Assembly: GCA_963771905.1 (NCBI GenBank)
Contig: CAVYVI010000009.1
Coordinates: 806,001-870,000 of the forward strand
DNA length: 64,000 nucleotides
Source of the DNA: Palsa-147 sp963771905
GTDB lineage: Bacteria > Acidobacteriota > Terriglobia > Acidiferrales > UBA7541
Direction: 5' to 3'
Below the pieces are notes generated by a model. That model saw only the letters and a program-made list of their open reading frames with translations. It had not been told where the DNA came from and did not search any database. A program made the position numbers and the translations under genes. This document shows positions 35,711 to 44,732 of this stretch, piece after piece (the stretch's first letter is position 1; each line of letters begins with the position of its first letter).

Positions 35711-37849
35711 ATGTCGAACTTTTTTTCTACGGTGGCCCAGCAGCTAGATAAGGCACCACTTCCAGAGGAGCTGCAGGCGGCTGGTGCCGACCTCGCGGCA
35801 TTTATCGACGGCGACGCTTATGTCGGCGAAGTTTATTCGATTGGCTACGACGAAGCACTCGTACAAATCCACGATTTCAATCGCCAACAGGTCGGCGGAA
35901 TTCCCGCACTTTCATTCTTGATAGCAACACGAGTTATCTCTGGCAGCATTCCCGACGTCCGGAAGGAAGACTCATCGATCGTCTTGTTGCGCGTGCTGGA
36001 CCAAGCGGACCTCCCCAACGCCCAGGAAGCACTGCGCGTCCGCGTCGAAAACGCACAGCGCGTGAGCGGCGAGCTCGACAAGACGTTCGACCATCGAGAC
36101 GTTATGGATCCGACGACGAACAATTTACTAGGCTATGCGGGTGTCCGATGCAGAGTCATCGGAACCTTTTACTTGGACAAGCTCATTTCAGAAGGCGAAC
36201 CAAAGTTCGAGATTGTTTTCGGATCAGACCTCAGCAACTACTACCCGAACAGAGGGCTTAAGGTATTCAAAGCCCGCGGCGAAGTACTTCGCCGAATCAT
36301 GAACTACCGGGACCCGAGGCTGCGCAATCCCGAGGACAAGGATCGACTTGTGAAAGTCGGGGAAGTACGCTACGCGTCCACCAATCGCCCATTCCAACAG
36401 ATCTCTGGCGTCCCCGTCAGCCTAACGCCGACAGACCTGCTCGGACAGAAGACAGCGCTTTTCGGCATGACACGCACCGGCAAGTCCAACACGACCAAGA
36501 TAATTTTGAAATCAGTATTTGCCCTACGTTGGAACATAACGCCACTTCGAATCGGACAGATCGTTTTCGACCCCAACGGCGAGTACGCGAACGAAAACAC
36601 ACAGGACAAAGATAATGCCCAGAATCCGAATGCCATCAAGAACGTCTGGGCATGCGGGCCGAATGATCTTCGCAGCGACCTAAAGAAGGACGTCGTTACC
36701 TACGGACTCATTCCCCACCCGTTTGACCCCGAGCGCAGGCTAATGAAGTTGAACTTCCACCTGGAGGCAAATCTTCAGATCGGCAAGGAGATCATTGATG
36801 CCGCGCTAGAGGGAGACAATGTCAAGTACATATCGAATTTCCGTGACGTCATTTTTGAAAAGCCAGATGAGAACGACTGGTCAGCGAAAACCCGCTATTT
36901 GCGCCGAGTGTTGTGCTATCGCGCGCTCTTGTTTAAGGCAGGGCTAAAGCCTCCTGACAGCATCAAACCGAAGACCGTCTGGCAGTCTGCCGGTAAAACA
37001 AAATCGCTGTTCAACTCAGACTTGCTCGCGGCCATGCAGGCCAGTCAATCCACCAACTCGGCTGAGTCTGCAATGGCGGCTACCCTTATCCAAAAGACGA
37101 ATGTGAGTTGGGCAGAACTAGCGCAAGCACTTCAGGGACTACGAAACTTCATCGTCGAAAAGGAGTCCGGCTACAGCGCCTTCGAACAGGCCTATGTTCA
37201 AAGGCACGACGGTGCATGGGCCGATGACGACCTCAAGAAGATCCTCGAAATGTTCGGGTATCCCAACGGCTCACGAATGATCGGCCGCATCGCGGAGCAG
37301 CATACGCCGGACGTAGGCAGCGACTACGCGGAGGATATTTATAAAGACCTCGCCGACGGAAGACTAGTTATCGTGGACCAATCCAGCGGAAATCCGAAGC
37401 TGAACCAGGCCTCAGCAGACCGGATAATGTGGCGGATTTTTGAGCGGAGCCGAGGCGACTTCCGAGAGGCCAAGACACCGCCCGAAATTCTAGTTTATGT
37501 CGAGGAGGCGCACACCCTACTTCCCGACGCGACGAAATCCGATCTCGAGAACATCTGGGTTCGTACCGCCAAGGAAGGCGCCAAATATCACATTGGCATG
37601 GTCTATGCCACACAGGAGGTAAGCTCCATACAAAAAAATATCCTACGAAATACCGCCAACTGGTTTATCGGACATTTGAACAATACTGACGAGACCAAAG
37701 AATTGCGGAAGTTCTATGACTTCGCTGATTTTGAGAGCAGCATTCTAAGGGCGCAGGACAAAGGCTTTATTCGCGTCAAGACCATGTCCAATCCATATGT
37801 CGTCCCAGCGCAAATAGAAAAGTTCTCGATCACTCCCGAGGCACAGTAA
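35711..37849 (+). CDS. herA: HerA-type ATPase/helicase
   Basis: 712-residue FtsK/HerA-superfamily DNA translocase. A N-terminal HAS-barrel-like region is followed by Walker A GMTRTGKSNTTK (near residue 250) and FDPNGEYAN; Walker B is ILVYVEEAHTLLPD (near residue 595), and TQEVSSIQKNILRNTANWFI is the sensor/arginine region typical of HerA. HerA forms hexamers that pump DNA and normally works with the NurA nuclease, here encoded by the next gene with a 1-base stop/start overlap. Start: two adjacent ATGs (35708, 35711) follow GGGAGG; the second has the better spacing. Codon use appears AT-richer than in the lipid genes. Confidence 0.85.
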   Translation: MSNFFSTVAQQLDKAPLPEELQAAGADLAAFIDGDAYVGEVYSIGYDEALVQIHDFNRQQVGGIPALSFLIATRVISGSIPDVRKEDSSIVLLRVLDQADLPNAQEALRVRVENAQRVSGELDKTFDHRDVMDPTTNNLLGYAGVRCRVIGTFYLDKLISEGEPKFEIVFGSDLSNYYPNRGLKVFKARGEVLRRIMNYRDPRLRNPEDKDRLVKVGEVRYASTNRPFQQISGVPVSLTPTDLLGQKTALFGMTRTGKSNTTKIILKSVFALRWNITPLRIGQIVFDPNGEYANENTQDKDNAQNPNAIKNVWACGPNDLRSDLKKDVVTYGLIPHPFDPERRLMKLNFHLEANLQIGKEIIDAALEGDNVKYISNFRDVIFEKPDENDWSAKTRYLRRVLCYRALLFKAGLKPPDSIKPKTVWQSAGKTKSLFNSDLLAAMQASQSTNSAESAMAATLIQKTNVSWAELAQALQGLRNFIVEKESGYSAFEQAYVQRHDGAWADDDLKKILEMFGYPNGSRMIGRIAEQHTPDVGSDYAEDIYKDLADGRLVIVDQSSGNPKLNQASADRIMWRIFERSRGDFREAKTPPEILVYVEEAHTLLPDATKSDLENIWVRTAKEGAKYHIGMVYATQEVSSIQKNILRNTANWFIGHLNNTDETKELRKFYDFADFESSILRAQDKGFIRVKTMSNPYVVPAQIEKFSITPEAQ

Positions 37850-39198
37850 TGCCTTATGAAGGGGAATTTGCAGGGTACAAGCCCCTACAACGCATTGCCG
37901 AAACCGAACGCGTAAAAAGCTTACTCAAGAAGTCGCGAGTATGTCCGACGAGTCCGGAAGGCATACCCGCCCTCATTCCGAAAGTACCCCCCGAGAACGC
38001 CACGCCTCCCCCCGTCTTCGTAGTGGCAACCGATGGAAGCTGGGCAGAAGTTGACGTTCGAAATGGATACCCTGGCGCCAAGGTCGGTTACTGCACGGTC
38101 GCCAGCGTCCTTCTCGACCTTCTCAAGATCGAGGAATTGGATGCCTCCCGGCCTGTCGATCCACGGGAATTCAGAAAAACAGAAGAAGCATCAACTCTTG
38201 ACGCCGCCATGCCCGGCTGTAACGTAGTCACGCGAACCCATACTTCAGCAATGGACTCCTTCAGGGAAGCTCTGTATGAAAACTTTCATGACGTGATAGT
38301 CGATGCTGAAGACGGGAAATCGCTCCTGGACACTTACGAAGAACTCATGGGGACGAGACATTCCGCGGCCACAACTTGTCCGTATTCGGCGCGGTCTGGA
38401 TGCGATAAACACATCTCAGTCGGGACCGGCGTTGGATCGTGTGACTGTGAATACCGCCATCCGATTTATTCCACCGATGCTCTCCGAATTCACGAACGGT
38501 TTCATGACAACACGACCAACGGTGAGGCGTTCGGTGAAGTCGTGCAGGTCTGGGAGCGCGTACTCCTAATTCATCTGCTTCGTTGGTTTGAGCGGCGGAA
38601 TCTGCTTGACCATGTCTCTAAGATCGCGTTTGTGGTCGACGGTCCGCTTGCGATGTTCGGCCATCCGGCCTGGTTGAGCCCGCTCATCAAGACCGAGCTG
38701 AAAAGGCTCAACAAAATTGTCCGGGATCGCACGAAAAACGACCTGCTAATCATCGGGGTCGAAAAGACCGGAGCCTTCGTCACCCATTTTGAAGAGATCG
38801 ATAAGACGGCATCGGGAGAGCCCTTTTTCCCAAATCGATCCTACGCACTACTAACGGACGAATACATCAAACAGCGGATCGTCTTTTCCGTCAGTGACAA
38901 GCCCTACGGCAAGGATACGTATTTCGGTAGGAAGTTTTTCTACAAAGCGAAGGCGGGGGCGCGAATAGTGGCTTCACTGCCAATTCTAGATGACGCGCAA
39001 GACGATATTTCAAAGAATGATGTCACACTCTATCCGAGCTTCGGGCGGATATGCAGCCTTCTCGACAAGCTCGTTTCCTCAAGATTTCCGAACTCCGTCG
39101 GACCCATCGTCACTGCGCACTCCCACGCAGCGATCCCACTGACCCTGGGCACCAAAGTCCTTGAGCAGCTGGCCCGGGCTCTGATGAAGAGCGACTGA
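37849..39198 (+). CDS. nurA: NurA-domain nuclease
   Basis: 449-residue protein with the NurA signature VFVVATDGSWAEVDV (DGS near residue 62, metal-binding Asp) and later VVDGPLAMFGHPAW and TDEYIKQRIVFS. NurA is a 5'-3' exonuclease/endonuclease that needs HerA; in archaea the pair resects DNA ends, and in bacteria HerA-based pairs also occur in anti-phage systems. It overlaps herA by one base (TAATG), indicating tight coupling. An inserted Cys/His region (CPYSARSGCDKH, SCDCEYRH, near residues 180-205) might bind metal and is not part of the minimal NurA domain. Confidence 0.75.
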   Translation: MPYEGEFAGYKPLQRIAETERVKSLLKKSRVCPTSPEGIPALIPKVPPENATPPPVFVVATDGSWAEVDVRNGYPGAKVGYCTVASVLLDLLKIEELDASRPVDPREFRKTEEASTLDAAMPGCNVVTRTHTSAMDSFREALYENFHDVIVDAEDGKSLLDTYEELMGTRHSAATTCPYSARSGCDKHISVGTGVGSCDCEYRHPIYSTDALRIHERFHDNTTNGEAFGEVVQVWERVLLIHLLRWFERRNLLDHVSKIAFVVDGPLAMFGHPAWLSPLIKTELKRLNKIVRDRTKNDLLIIGVEKTGAFVTHFEEIDKTASGEPFFPNRSYALLTDEYIKQRIVFSVSDKPYGKDTYFGRKFFYKAKAGARIVASLPILDDAQDDISKNDVTLYPSFGRICSLLDKLVSSRFPNSVGPIVTAHSHAAIPLTLGTKVLEQLARALMKSD

Positions 39199-39202
39199 CG
39201 CC

Positions 39203-40324
39203 ATGAGCGAGCCAATCGGACAATTTAGCACCGCGGCGCGACGCTGGGCCGGCGTCGGCCCATACTATGCGATGTTCCCCTCCGCCTTTTGTGACGGCGT
39301 CATACAGAAGTATTCGTCCAGAGGGGACACCATTCTGGATCCATTCGCTGGCCGAGGGACCGCGATATACAGCGCGGCCACCGCGGGCAGACATGCGCTA
39401 GGCATAGAAGTCAACCCCGTCGGCTGGATTTATAGCCGGACGAAGCTATCGCCCGCCGAGAGAGACCAAGTCGACCAAAGAATCCTACAGCTCCAAGCGG
39501 AGGCCCATCAATATTCAAGGGCGGCCCGAGAATTGCCAGCATTCTTCCGCCACTGCTTCACGTCTGAAGTCCGACAATACCTGTTGTGCGCAAGAGGCCA
39601 ACTGAATTGGCGACAGAGCAGGGTAGATCGCACGCTCATGGCTTTCCTACTCATCCATCTGCACGGAAAAGTGTCGGATGCATTCTCAAACCAAATGCGA
39701 CAGACCAAGGCCATGTCGCCGAACTACGCGATCACATGGTGGAAAGCCCGAAACTCCAAACCACCGCGAATCGATCCAGTCGAATTTCTACGCAAGAAGT
39801 TGAACTGGCGATATGCCAAGGGCAGGCCGACAACGACTGACAGCAAGGTCTACCTCGGCGACAGCGTCGAAATATTACCAGCGCTGAACGGAAATCTCGG
39901 TAGTCACGCGCTTCAACGACCTTCCTTGTTGCTTACGTCCCCCCCGTATCTGGGCGTTACGAACTATCACTATGATCAATGGTTGCGCCTCTGGCTGCTT
40001 GGAGGTCCCCCCAGCGCCTGCCGAACCCACAGCCAATATAACGGGAAACATAAGGGCAAATTTGAGAACCGCGCAGCTTACGGTCAGCTGCTGCTAAATG
40101 TCTTTGTGCGTGCTTCGCGCCTTATGAGACCCGACGCCATCGTCTACGTTAGAACCGACAGCCGCAAGCCCACCTTGGCAATGACACGACAGGCGCTAAA
40201 GACCGCGTTCCCGGAACATTCGTTGAGAGAAGTCAACCGCCCGATCCAAGGGAAGACACAAACAAGATTGTTTGGAAACGGCGATCCTTGCTGCGGCGAG
40301 GTCGACCTAGTGATGATCCCCTGA
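39203..40324 (+). CDS. DNA methyltransferase (TSPPY-type)
   Basis: 373-residue DNA methyltransferase. Motif I is ILDPFAGRGTAIYSA near residue 45 and motif IV is TSPPYLGVTNYHYDQW near residue 245. SPPY is usual for N4-cytosine enzymes but also seen in some N6-adenine enzymes. About 190 residues separate the motifs and probably include target recognition, like the alpha-class order. It follows nurA by 4 bases. A modification enzyme next to a nuclease and a DNA pump suggests self/non-self discrimination, but no separate restriction endonuclease is visible. Confidence 0.8.
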   Translation: MSEPIGQFSTAARRWAGVGPYYAMFPSAFCDGVIQKYSSRGDTILDPFAGRGTAIYSAATAGRHALGIEVNPVGWIYSRTKLSPAERDQVDQRILQLQAEAHQYSRAARELPAFFRHCFTSEVRQYLLCARGQLNWRQSRVDRTLMAFLLIHLHGKVSDAFSNQMRQTKAMSPNYAITWWKARNSKPPRIDPVEFLRKKLNWRYAKGRPTTTDSKVYLGDSVEILPALNGNLGSHALQRPSLLLTSPPYLGVTNYHYDQWLRLWLLGGPPSACRTHSQYNGKHKGKFENRAAYGQLLLNVFVRASRLMRPDAIVYVRTDSRKPTLAMTRQALKTAFPEHSLREVNRPIQGKTQTRLFGNGDPCCGEVDLVMIP

Positions 40325-40412
40325 ACGCAAAGCTCGCACCCACCTCAACTCCAAACCATTCTTCTTTTTCCCGCCTCAGAGCGCCAACACATCTCGCACC
40401 TACACGCAGCAG

Positions 40413-40448
40413 ATTTTTTTCACCCTCCATCCCATTGACTCGACGGCG
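40413..40448 (+). repeat. Right copy of imperfect direct repeat flanking the island
   Basis: ATTTTTTT then CCTCCATCCCATTGACTCG and ACGGCG, the counterpart of 35403-35439. It lies 89 bases after the methyltransferase stop. Confidence 0.55.
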
Positions 40449-40741
40449 TTTCCGGCGACCCTTACAGCGTGTGGATTTGCGAGTATTTTCCTTCGATGCT
40501 AGCGTGGATGGAGAGCTATGTTTAGGAGCACGACAACGCGAGACGCCAACGCCAGCCGGCGGGCCTATCAGTGCGCCCACCCCGAATCCGGAGTGCGGCG
40601 GTCTACGCCGCAGCCGCCGTGGCGGCCGCAGCAACCATGCGTCCTGAATCCGGCGTGCCGTCCGGCCGCCCTTTCTCGGAATGTGCCGCGGGGGCCGAAA
40701 GGCCTTGAGGTTGGCCCGCCGCGACGGACAAACGCACCCGC

Positions 40742-40790
40742 AATCCTTTCTAATCGGGACTCCAAACGATTAGAAATCGGCCTAAGGATT
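40742..40790. promoter_or_regulatory. Nested inverted repeats
   Basis: Inner dyad TTTCTAATCG / CGATTAGAAA, 10 bp perfect with a 10-base loop (40747-40776). Outer arms AATCCTT and AAGGATT (40742-40748, 40784-40790). No T-run follows, so it is not a standard terminator; an operator or a leader hairpin that could mask the AAGGA site is possible. Confidence 0.45.
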
Positions 40791-41016
40791 TGAAAACATG
40801 GACAAACACTCAATTCTAACCGGAACAAAATGCGACCCCTCGCGCCGCGCGGTTACGACGCGTCGCCCGGTTGCGGCGCCGCTTGGCGCCTCAACGCGCG
40901 AGCCGACGGGCGGCCCGACTGGCGGTGAAACTCGCGGCGCGACGTGCGCCATTGACTTCGACGGATGCGCTGTGCTACCCATACTGCGCGACTTCGAGAG
41001 AACCTTCGACCCGGGC

Positions 41017-41490
41017 ATGGCGCAACAAACCAAGCGAATCGAACTGACGCTCGAAAGCGTTCTCGAGAGCGTGGACCTCGCCGAGAGCATCGCCATGCGG
41101 ATTTCCGCAGCGGCGGGCTTCAGCGAGGAGGAGTGCCACAAAATCGGCATGGCCGTGCGCGAAGGCGTTATCAACGCCTACAACTACGGCAATGAGGGAG
41201 ACAGCGCGAAAAAGATTTTCATGACCATCGAATTTGACGGCGAGAGGATGATCGTGCACGTCGTCGATCAGGGCAAAGGCTTCGAGCTTGCCGATGTGGC
41301 CGATTGTCTTTCGGAAGAAAATTTGCTGCGCACTTCGGGCCGGGGAATTTTTCTGATGAAGGCGTTCATGGACGAATTTGATGTCAAGCATGCTCACGAG
41401 GGAGGCGCCGAGCTGATCATGGCCAAGCGGCTCCCGGTTGCGCCGCGCGAAAATGGAAGCCGTCCTGCCGCGCGGGACAAGGAGTCCTGA
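41017..41490 (+). CDS. Anti-sigma factor / RsbW-like serine kinase
   Basis: 157-residue GHKL ATPase-fold protein, RsbW/SpoIIAB-like. The N box is AVREGVINAYNYGN, the G1-type motif is VVDQGKGFEL and the later GRGIFLMKAFMDEFDV is the G2-type region. Such proteins bind a sigma factor or a response partner and phosphorylate a STAS antagonist on Ser. The antagonist is the next gene, 4 bases downstream. ATG at 41017 gives the usual compact length; an upstream ATG at 40798 would add 73 low-complexity residues. No sigma factor gene is nearby. Confidence 0.82.
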   Translation: MAQQTKRIELTLESVLESVDLAESIAMRISAAAGFSEEECHKIGMAVREGVINAYNYGNEGDSAKKIFMTIEFDGERMIVHVVDQGKGFELADVADCLSEENLLRTSGRGIFLMKAFMDEFDVKHAHEGGAELIMAKRLPVAPRENGSRPAARDKES

Positions 41491-41494
41491 TTTT

Positions 41495-41839
41495 ATGTCA
41501 CTTGACGGCACCTGCCGCGAAAATGGTGGCGTGGATATTATAGATTTCAGCGGGCGCATCACGCTCGGCGAGGGAAGCGCCACGCTTCGAACGATGGTTC
41601 GCGAAGTCGTGAAGGGCGGCAGCAAGAAAATCCTGCTGAATTTGGGCGATGTGGATTACATCGACAGCGCCGGGATCGGCGAACTGGTCAGCGCGTTCAC
41701 GACGGTGCGCACCGCCGGCGGCGAGCTGAAGCTACTGAACCTCACGAAACGCGTGAACGACATCCTTCAGATCACGCGGCTCTATACGGTTTTCGACGTC
41801 CAGAACGAAGAATGGACGGCGATCCACAGCTTCAAATAG
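41495..41839 (+). CDS. STAS-domain anti-sigma factor antagonist (RsbV-like)
   Basis: 114-residue STAS protein. DYIDSAGIGELV (residues about 55-66) has the Ser expected to be phosphorylated by the partner kinase. Dephosphorylated antagonist would sequester the kinase and free its target. ATG at 41495 with GGAG 11 bases upstream; the frame is open further 5' but only overlapping the kinase gene. A partner phosphatase is not in the window. Confidence 0.87.
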   Translation: MSLDGTCRENGGVDIIDFSGRITLGEGSATLRTMVREVVKGGSKKILLNLGDVDYIDSAGIGELVSAFTTVRTAGGELKLLNLTKRVNDILQITRLYTVFDVQNEEWTAIHSFK

Positions 41840-41988
41840 CGCGTTCGCCGCAAAATACAATCTCCAGCGCATCGATTTTAGAGGGCGTATCCGGCGTTCG
41901 CGGGCAGCGCCGTTTTCTTTGCGGCGCGCGGCGGCGGAATTGATTGTGATAACATTGCGAGTTTGAGGAGCAGGCAAGGAGTGGCGTA

Positions 41989-42717
41989 GTGACGGAACAC
42001 ATTTCACGGAAGGAACTGAAGACCGACGAGGTGCGCGATAGCTTTATGCTGGGCGCGCAGGCGGTTCTCACGCACCAGAAGTCGGCCGTGTTTTTCCTCG
42101 GGGCCTGCATCGTGATCCTGGCGGCGGTGCTGGGCTGGCGATTGTATACGGAGCGGCAGACCGTGAAGGCCGCGGCGGCGTACGACAATGCGATGGATGC
42201 GTTCAACGCGCGGATTCGGACGGTGGGAGAACCGGCGGCGGATCCGGGCGAGACGACTTATGTGGATGATAAAAATAAATTTGAGGATGCCGCGAAGAAA
42301 TTCGAAGCCGTGGCGCGAAAATATCCGCATACGCGTCCCGGACAGATTTCCGCGTATTACGCGGGGCTGAGCCTGGTGAAATTGAATCGCAACGACGAAG
42401 CGACGAAATGGCTCGAGCAGGTGGCGCGCAGCGGCGACGAGGATTTTGCGACACTGGCGAAATTCGAGATGGCGCAACTCGACGATAACGCCGGAAAAGC
42501 GGCGGACGCCGAGAAAATTTATCAGGATCTGATGGCGCATCCGTCGGTTTTCGTTCCGAAGCCGGAGTCGATGCTGGCACTGGCCGATCATTATCGCGCG
42601 GCGAACAAGAATGCCGATGCCGCGAAGATTTACAACCAGATCAAGGCTGAGTTCCCGGACGGCCCGATCGCGCAGCAGGCTGGACAGGATCTCGCGCTGC
42701 TTCCCGGGCAATCCTAA
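41989..42717 (+). CDS. TPR membrane protein, YfgM-like
   Basis: 242 residues. A single membrane segment FFLGACIVILAAVLGW (about residues 40-55) follows a short cytoplasmic N-terminus. The periplasmic part holds tetratricopeptide-like repeats (KFEDAAKKFEAVARKYPHT, ATKWLEQVARSGDEDF, DAAKIYNQIKAEFPD). The layout matches YfgM-type ancillary proteins of the Sec translocon/BAM quality control, but a bamB-like partner is not adjacent. GTG start at 41989 with GAGGAG upstream. Confidence 0.72.
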   Translation: MTEHISRKELKTDEVRDSFMLGAQAVLTHQKSAVFFLGACIVILAAVLGWRLYTERQTVKAAAAYDNAMDAFNARIRTVGEPAADPGETTYVDDKNKFEDAAKKFEAVARKYPHTRPGQISAYYAGLSLVKLNRNDEATKWLEQVARSGDEDFATLAKFEMAQLDDNAGKAADAEKIYQDLMAHPSVFVPKPESMLALADHYRAANKNADAAKIYNQIKAEFPDGPIAQQAGQDLALLPGQS

Positions 42718-42777
42718 ATCCAAAGAAAATTTAGAGGGATTTCGCGCGCATGCGGGCGCGAGGAAACCAGCACAGCC

Positions 42778-42786
42778 TGATAGAAT
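42778..42786 (+). promoter_or_regulatory. Extended -10 promoter for dgt (probable leaderless transcript)
   Basis: TGATAGAAT: TG, one base, then the -10 hexamer TAGAAT, ending 6 bases before the ATG at 42793. Transcription would begin at or next to the A of ATG. No -35 hexamer is visible. The same arrangement stands before the gene at 61390. Confidence 0.5.
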
Positions 42787-42792
42787 GCGGGC

Positions 42793-43935
42793 ATGCCGCT
42801 TTTGTCTTATGCGATGGATGTGGGCCGCAGCCGCGGGCGGCGCTATCCCGAAGCCACGCATCCATACCGCAACGATTACGCGCGCGACCGCGACCGGATC
42901 ATTCACTCGCGCGCGTTCCGGCGGCTCGAAGCGAAAACCCAGGTTTTCACGACGCGGTTTTCGGATCATTTCCGCAACCGGCTGACGCACACGCTCGAAG
43001 TGACGCAGATTGCGCGGACGGTGGCGTGTGCGATGCATCTGAATGAGGATCTGGCGGAAGCGCTCGCGCTCGTGCACGACATCGGCCATCCGCCATTCGG
43101 GCACGCGGGTGAGCGGCAGCTCGACGCGCGGATGCGCGAGCACGGCGAGAGATTCAATCACAATCTGCACGCGCTGCGGATTGTCGAAAAATTCGAGCAA
43201 CGCTATCTCGATTTTCCCGGGCTGAATCTGACATTCGAAGTGCGCGAGGGAATCATCAAGCATTCGCGCGATTACGCCGCGGGCGAATTTCCGGAGCTAG
43301 CCGAGTATTCGCTCGATGAACGACCGCCGCTGGAAGCGCAGCTGATCGACCACGTCGACGAAATCGCATACAACTCGGCGGATTTGGATGATGGATATGA
43401 GGCGCATCTCGTGAACATCGAAGGCGTGCGTGAATTCGTGCCGCTATTTGACGGGATGTATTCGGAAGTTGAGGAGCGGCATCCGCAGGGACGACCGAAG
43501 CTGATTTTCAACGAAGCGTTGAAGCGCGTCATCGATTATCTGGCGACCGACCTGATTCAGAATACGCAGCGGCGCGTTGAGGAATCGGGCGCTGAAACCA
43601 TCGAAGATATCCGGCGAAACGGCGCGCGGATGGCGGCGTTTTCATCCGACGCGGCGCAGAAGAATGGGCAACTGAAGAAATTCCTGCACGCGAAACTTTA
43701 CGCGCTGCCGGCGATCGTGGAAGACCGCGAGCGCTCGGTTCAGGCGCTCGATGAACTGTTCCAGTTTTATCTCGGGCATCCGGAGGGGATGCCGGAGTTC
43801 TATCGGGAGCAGGCGAAGCGCGAGCCGCTCTATCGCGTCGTGTGCGATTACATCGCGGGGATGACGGATCAATTCCTGCTGAGGCAACACCAGGAGCACT
43901 TTGGCGCGCCGGCTTCGAAAGCGATGAGGAGCTGA
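42793..43935 (+). CDS. dgt: Deoxyguanosinetriphosphate triphosphohydrolase-like protein
   Basis: 380-residue HD-domain enzyme that hydrolyses dNTPs to deoxynucleoside and triphosphate. HD motif: FRNRLTHTLEV (first His) and LVHDIGHPPFGHAGERQLD (HD). Family-typical RDRDRIIHSRAFRRLEAKTQV is near residue 35. The ATG at 42793 sits 6 bases after a TAGAAT -10 box, without a ribosome site, suggesting a leaderless message. It appears monocistronic: the next gene has its own strong promoter. Confidence 0.88.
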   Translation: MPLLSYAMDVGRSRGRRYPEATHPYRNDYARDRDRIIHSRAFRRLEAKTQVFTTRFSDHFRNRLTHTLEVTQIARTVACAMHLNEDLAEALALVHDIGHPPFGHAGERQLDARMREHGERFNHNLHALRIVEKFEQRYLDFPGLNLTFEVREGIIKHSRDYAAGEFPELAEYSLDERPPLEAQLIDHVDEIAYNSADLDDGYEAHLVNIEGVREFVPLFDGMYSEVEERHPQGRPKLIFNEALKRVIDYLATDLIQNTQRRVEESGAETIEDIRRNGARMAAFSSDAAQKNGQLKKFLHAKLYALPAIVEDRERSVQALDELFQFYLGHPEGMPEFYREQAKREPLYRVVCDYIAGMTDQFLLRQHQEHFGAPASKAMRS

Positions 43936-44075
43936 AGGCCCTCGCGCCCAGGCACGTTCACCAGGATTTCTATTGCGTTAATGGAGCGCAGCAGAGTAGA
44001 AGGCTCGTTGCGCACTGACACAATTCGCCCGTTATTCGTTTGGTGTCACGAGCACACGCATCGCGGCGGGCTTCC

Positions 44076-44103
44076 TTGACATCGAACGAGCGGGTTTTAT
44101 AAT
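44076..44103 (+). promoter_or_regulatory. Consensus sigma-70 promoter of the yceD-rpmF-plsX-fab operon
   Basis: TTGACA at 44076-44081 and TATAAT at 44098-44103, spacer 16; both hexamers match consensus. Start of transcription is expected near 44110, giving a leader of about 25 bases to the ATG at 44136. Confidence 0.88.
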
Positions 44104-44135
44104 GGAATTCGACGCGATTCTGCGGGGAAAAGACG

Positions 44136-44669
44136 ATGTTTCTTGATGTGCACGAGCTGGCCCTACACAAAATCCGCATTCGCGCCACGTACGCTCCCGG
44201 CACACTGGATCTCCATTCGGCGGAGCTGCGGCAGCTGGAACCCCTGGAAGTGCGCGGGACGGCGGAGCTGATCGAGGGGCAAATTCGGGTTACCGGCAAC
44301 TTCCAGACACGCCTGGAGATGGTGTGCGCGCGGTGCCTGGACACGGTGGTGGAAGACGTGAGCCGCGATTTCGACCTGTTCTACCGCTCGATGACCTCGA
44401 TTTCGGAAGAGGACGAGGTGAAGCTGAACCTCGACGACACAGAGATCGGTTTCTTCGAAGGGGACGGACTTTTCCTGGCGGACGTGCTGGCCGAGCAGGT
44501 GAACCTGGCTCTGCCCATGAAGGTGATTTGCCGCAGCGATTGCCGCGGGCTTTGTCCGCACTGCGGCGCGAATCTCAACCACGACGAATGCCGGTGCGAA
44601 AAGCACCCTACCGACGCCCGGCTCGCGCCTCTGGCGCGCCTCAAGCAGGACTGGTCTAAAAAGCAATAG
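44136..44669 (+). CDS. yceD: DUF177/YceD family protein
   Basis: 177 residues. The DUF177 metal-like Cys motifs are CARCLDTV (near residue 70) and CRSDCRGLCPHCGANLNHDE (near 130-150), then LAPLARLKQDW at the end. YceD proteins are almost always encoded immediately before rpmF, as here, and are linked to 23S rRNA accumulation. The ATG at 44136 lies just downstream of a near-perfect promoter; rpmF follows after 63 bases. Confidence 0.9.
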   Translation: MFLDVHELALHKIRIRATYAPGTLDLHSAELRQLEPLEVRGTAELIEGQIRVTGNFQTRLEMVCARCLDTVVEDVSRDFDLFYRSMTSISEEDEVKLNLDDTEIGFFEGDGLFLADVLAEQVNLALPMKVICRSDCRGLCPHCGANLNHDECRCEKHPTDARLAPLARLKQDWSKKQ

Positions 44670-44732
44670 CCAGTTAAACTGGTACCCTTACTTTCAGGCG
44701 GGATACCCCCGCCTTGCCACGAGGAGTATTCA

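Larger units (their letters stand above)
40325..41016. other. Non-coding or degraded stretch at right border of the island
   Basis: 692 bases. Includes the right border repeat (40413-40448) and a nested dyad at 40742-40790. Frames here are low-complexity (PTGGPTGGETRG) and lack homology I can see. An ATG at 40798 is in frame with the anti-sigma gene and has AAGGA nine bases before it, so the segment 40798-41016 could be an N-terminal extension of that gene. Confidence 0.45.

Noticed and set aside
40518..40793. 91-codon plus-strand frame with several Cys
   Set aside because: Pro/Arg-rich, no start signal, lies in a repeat-rich non-coding stretch.
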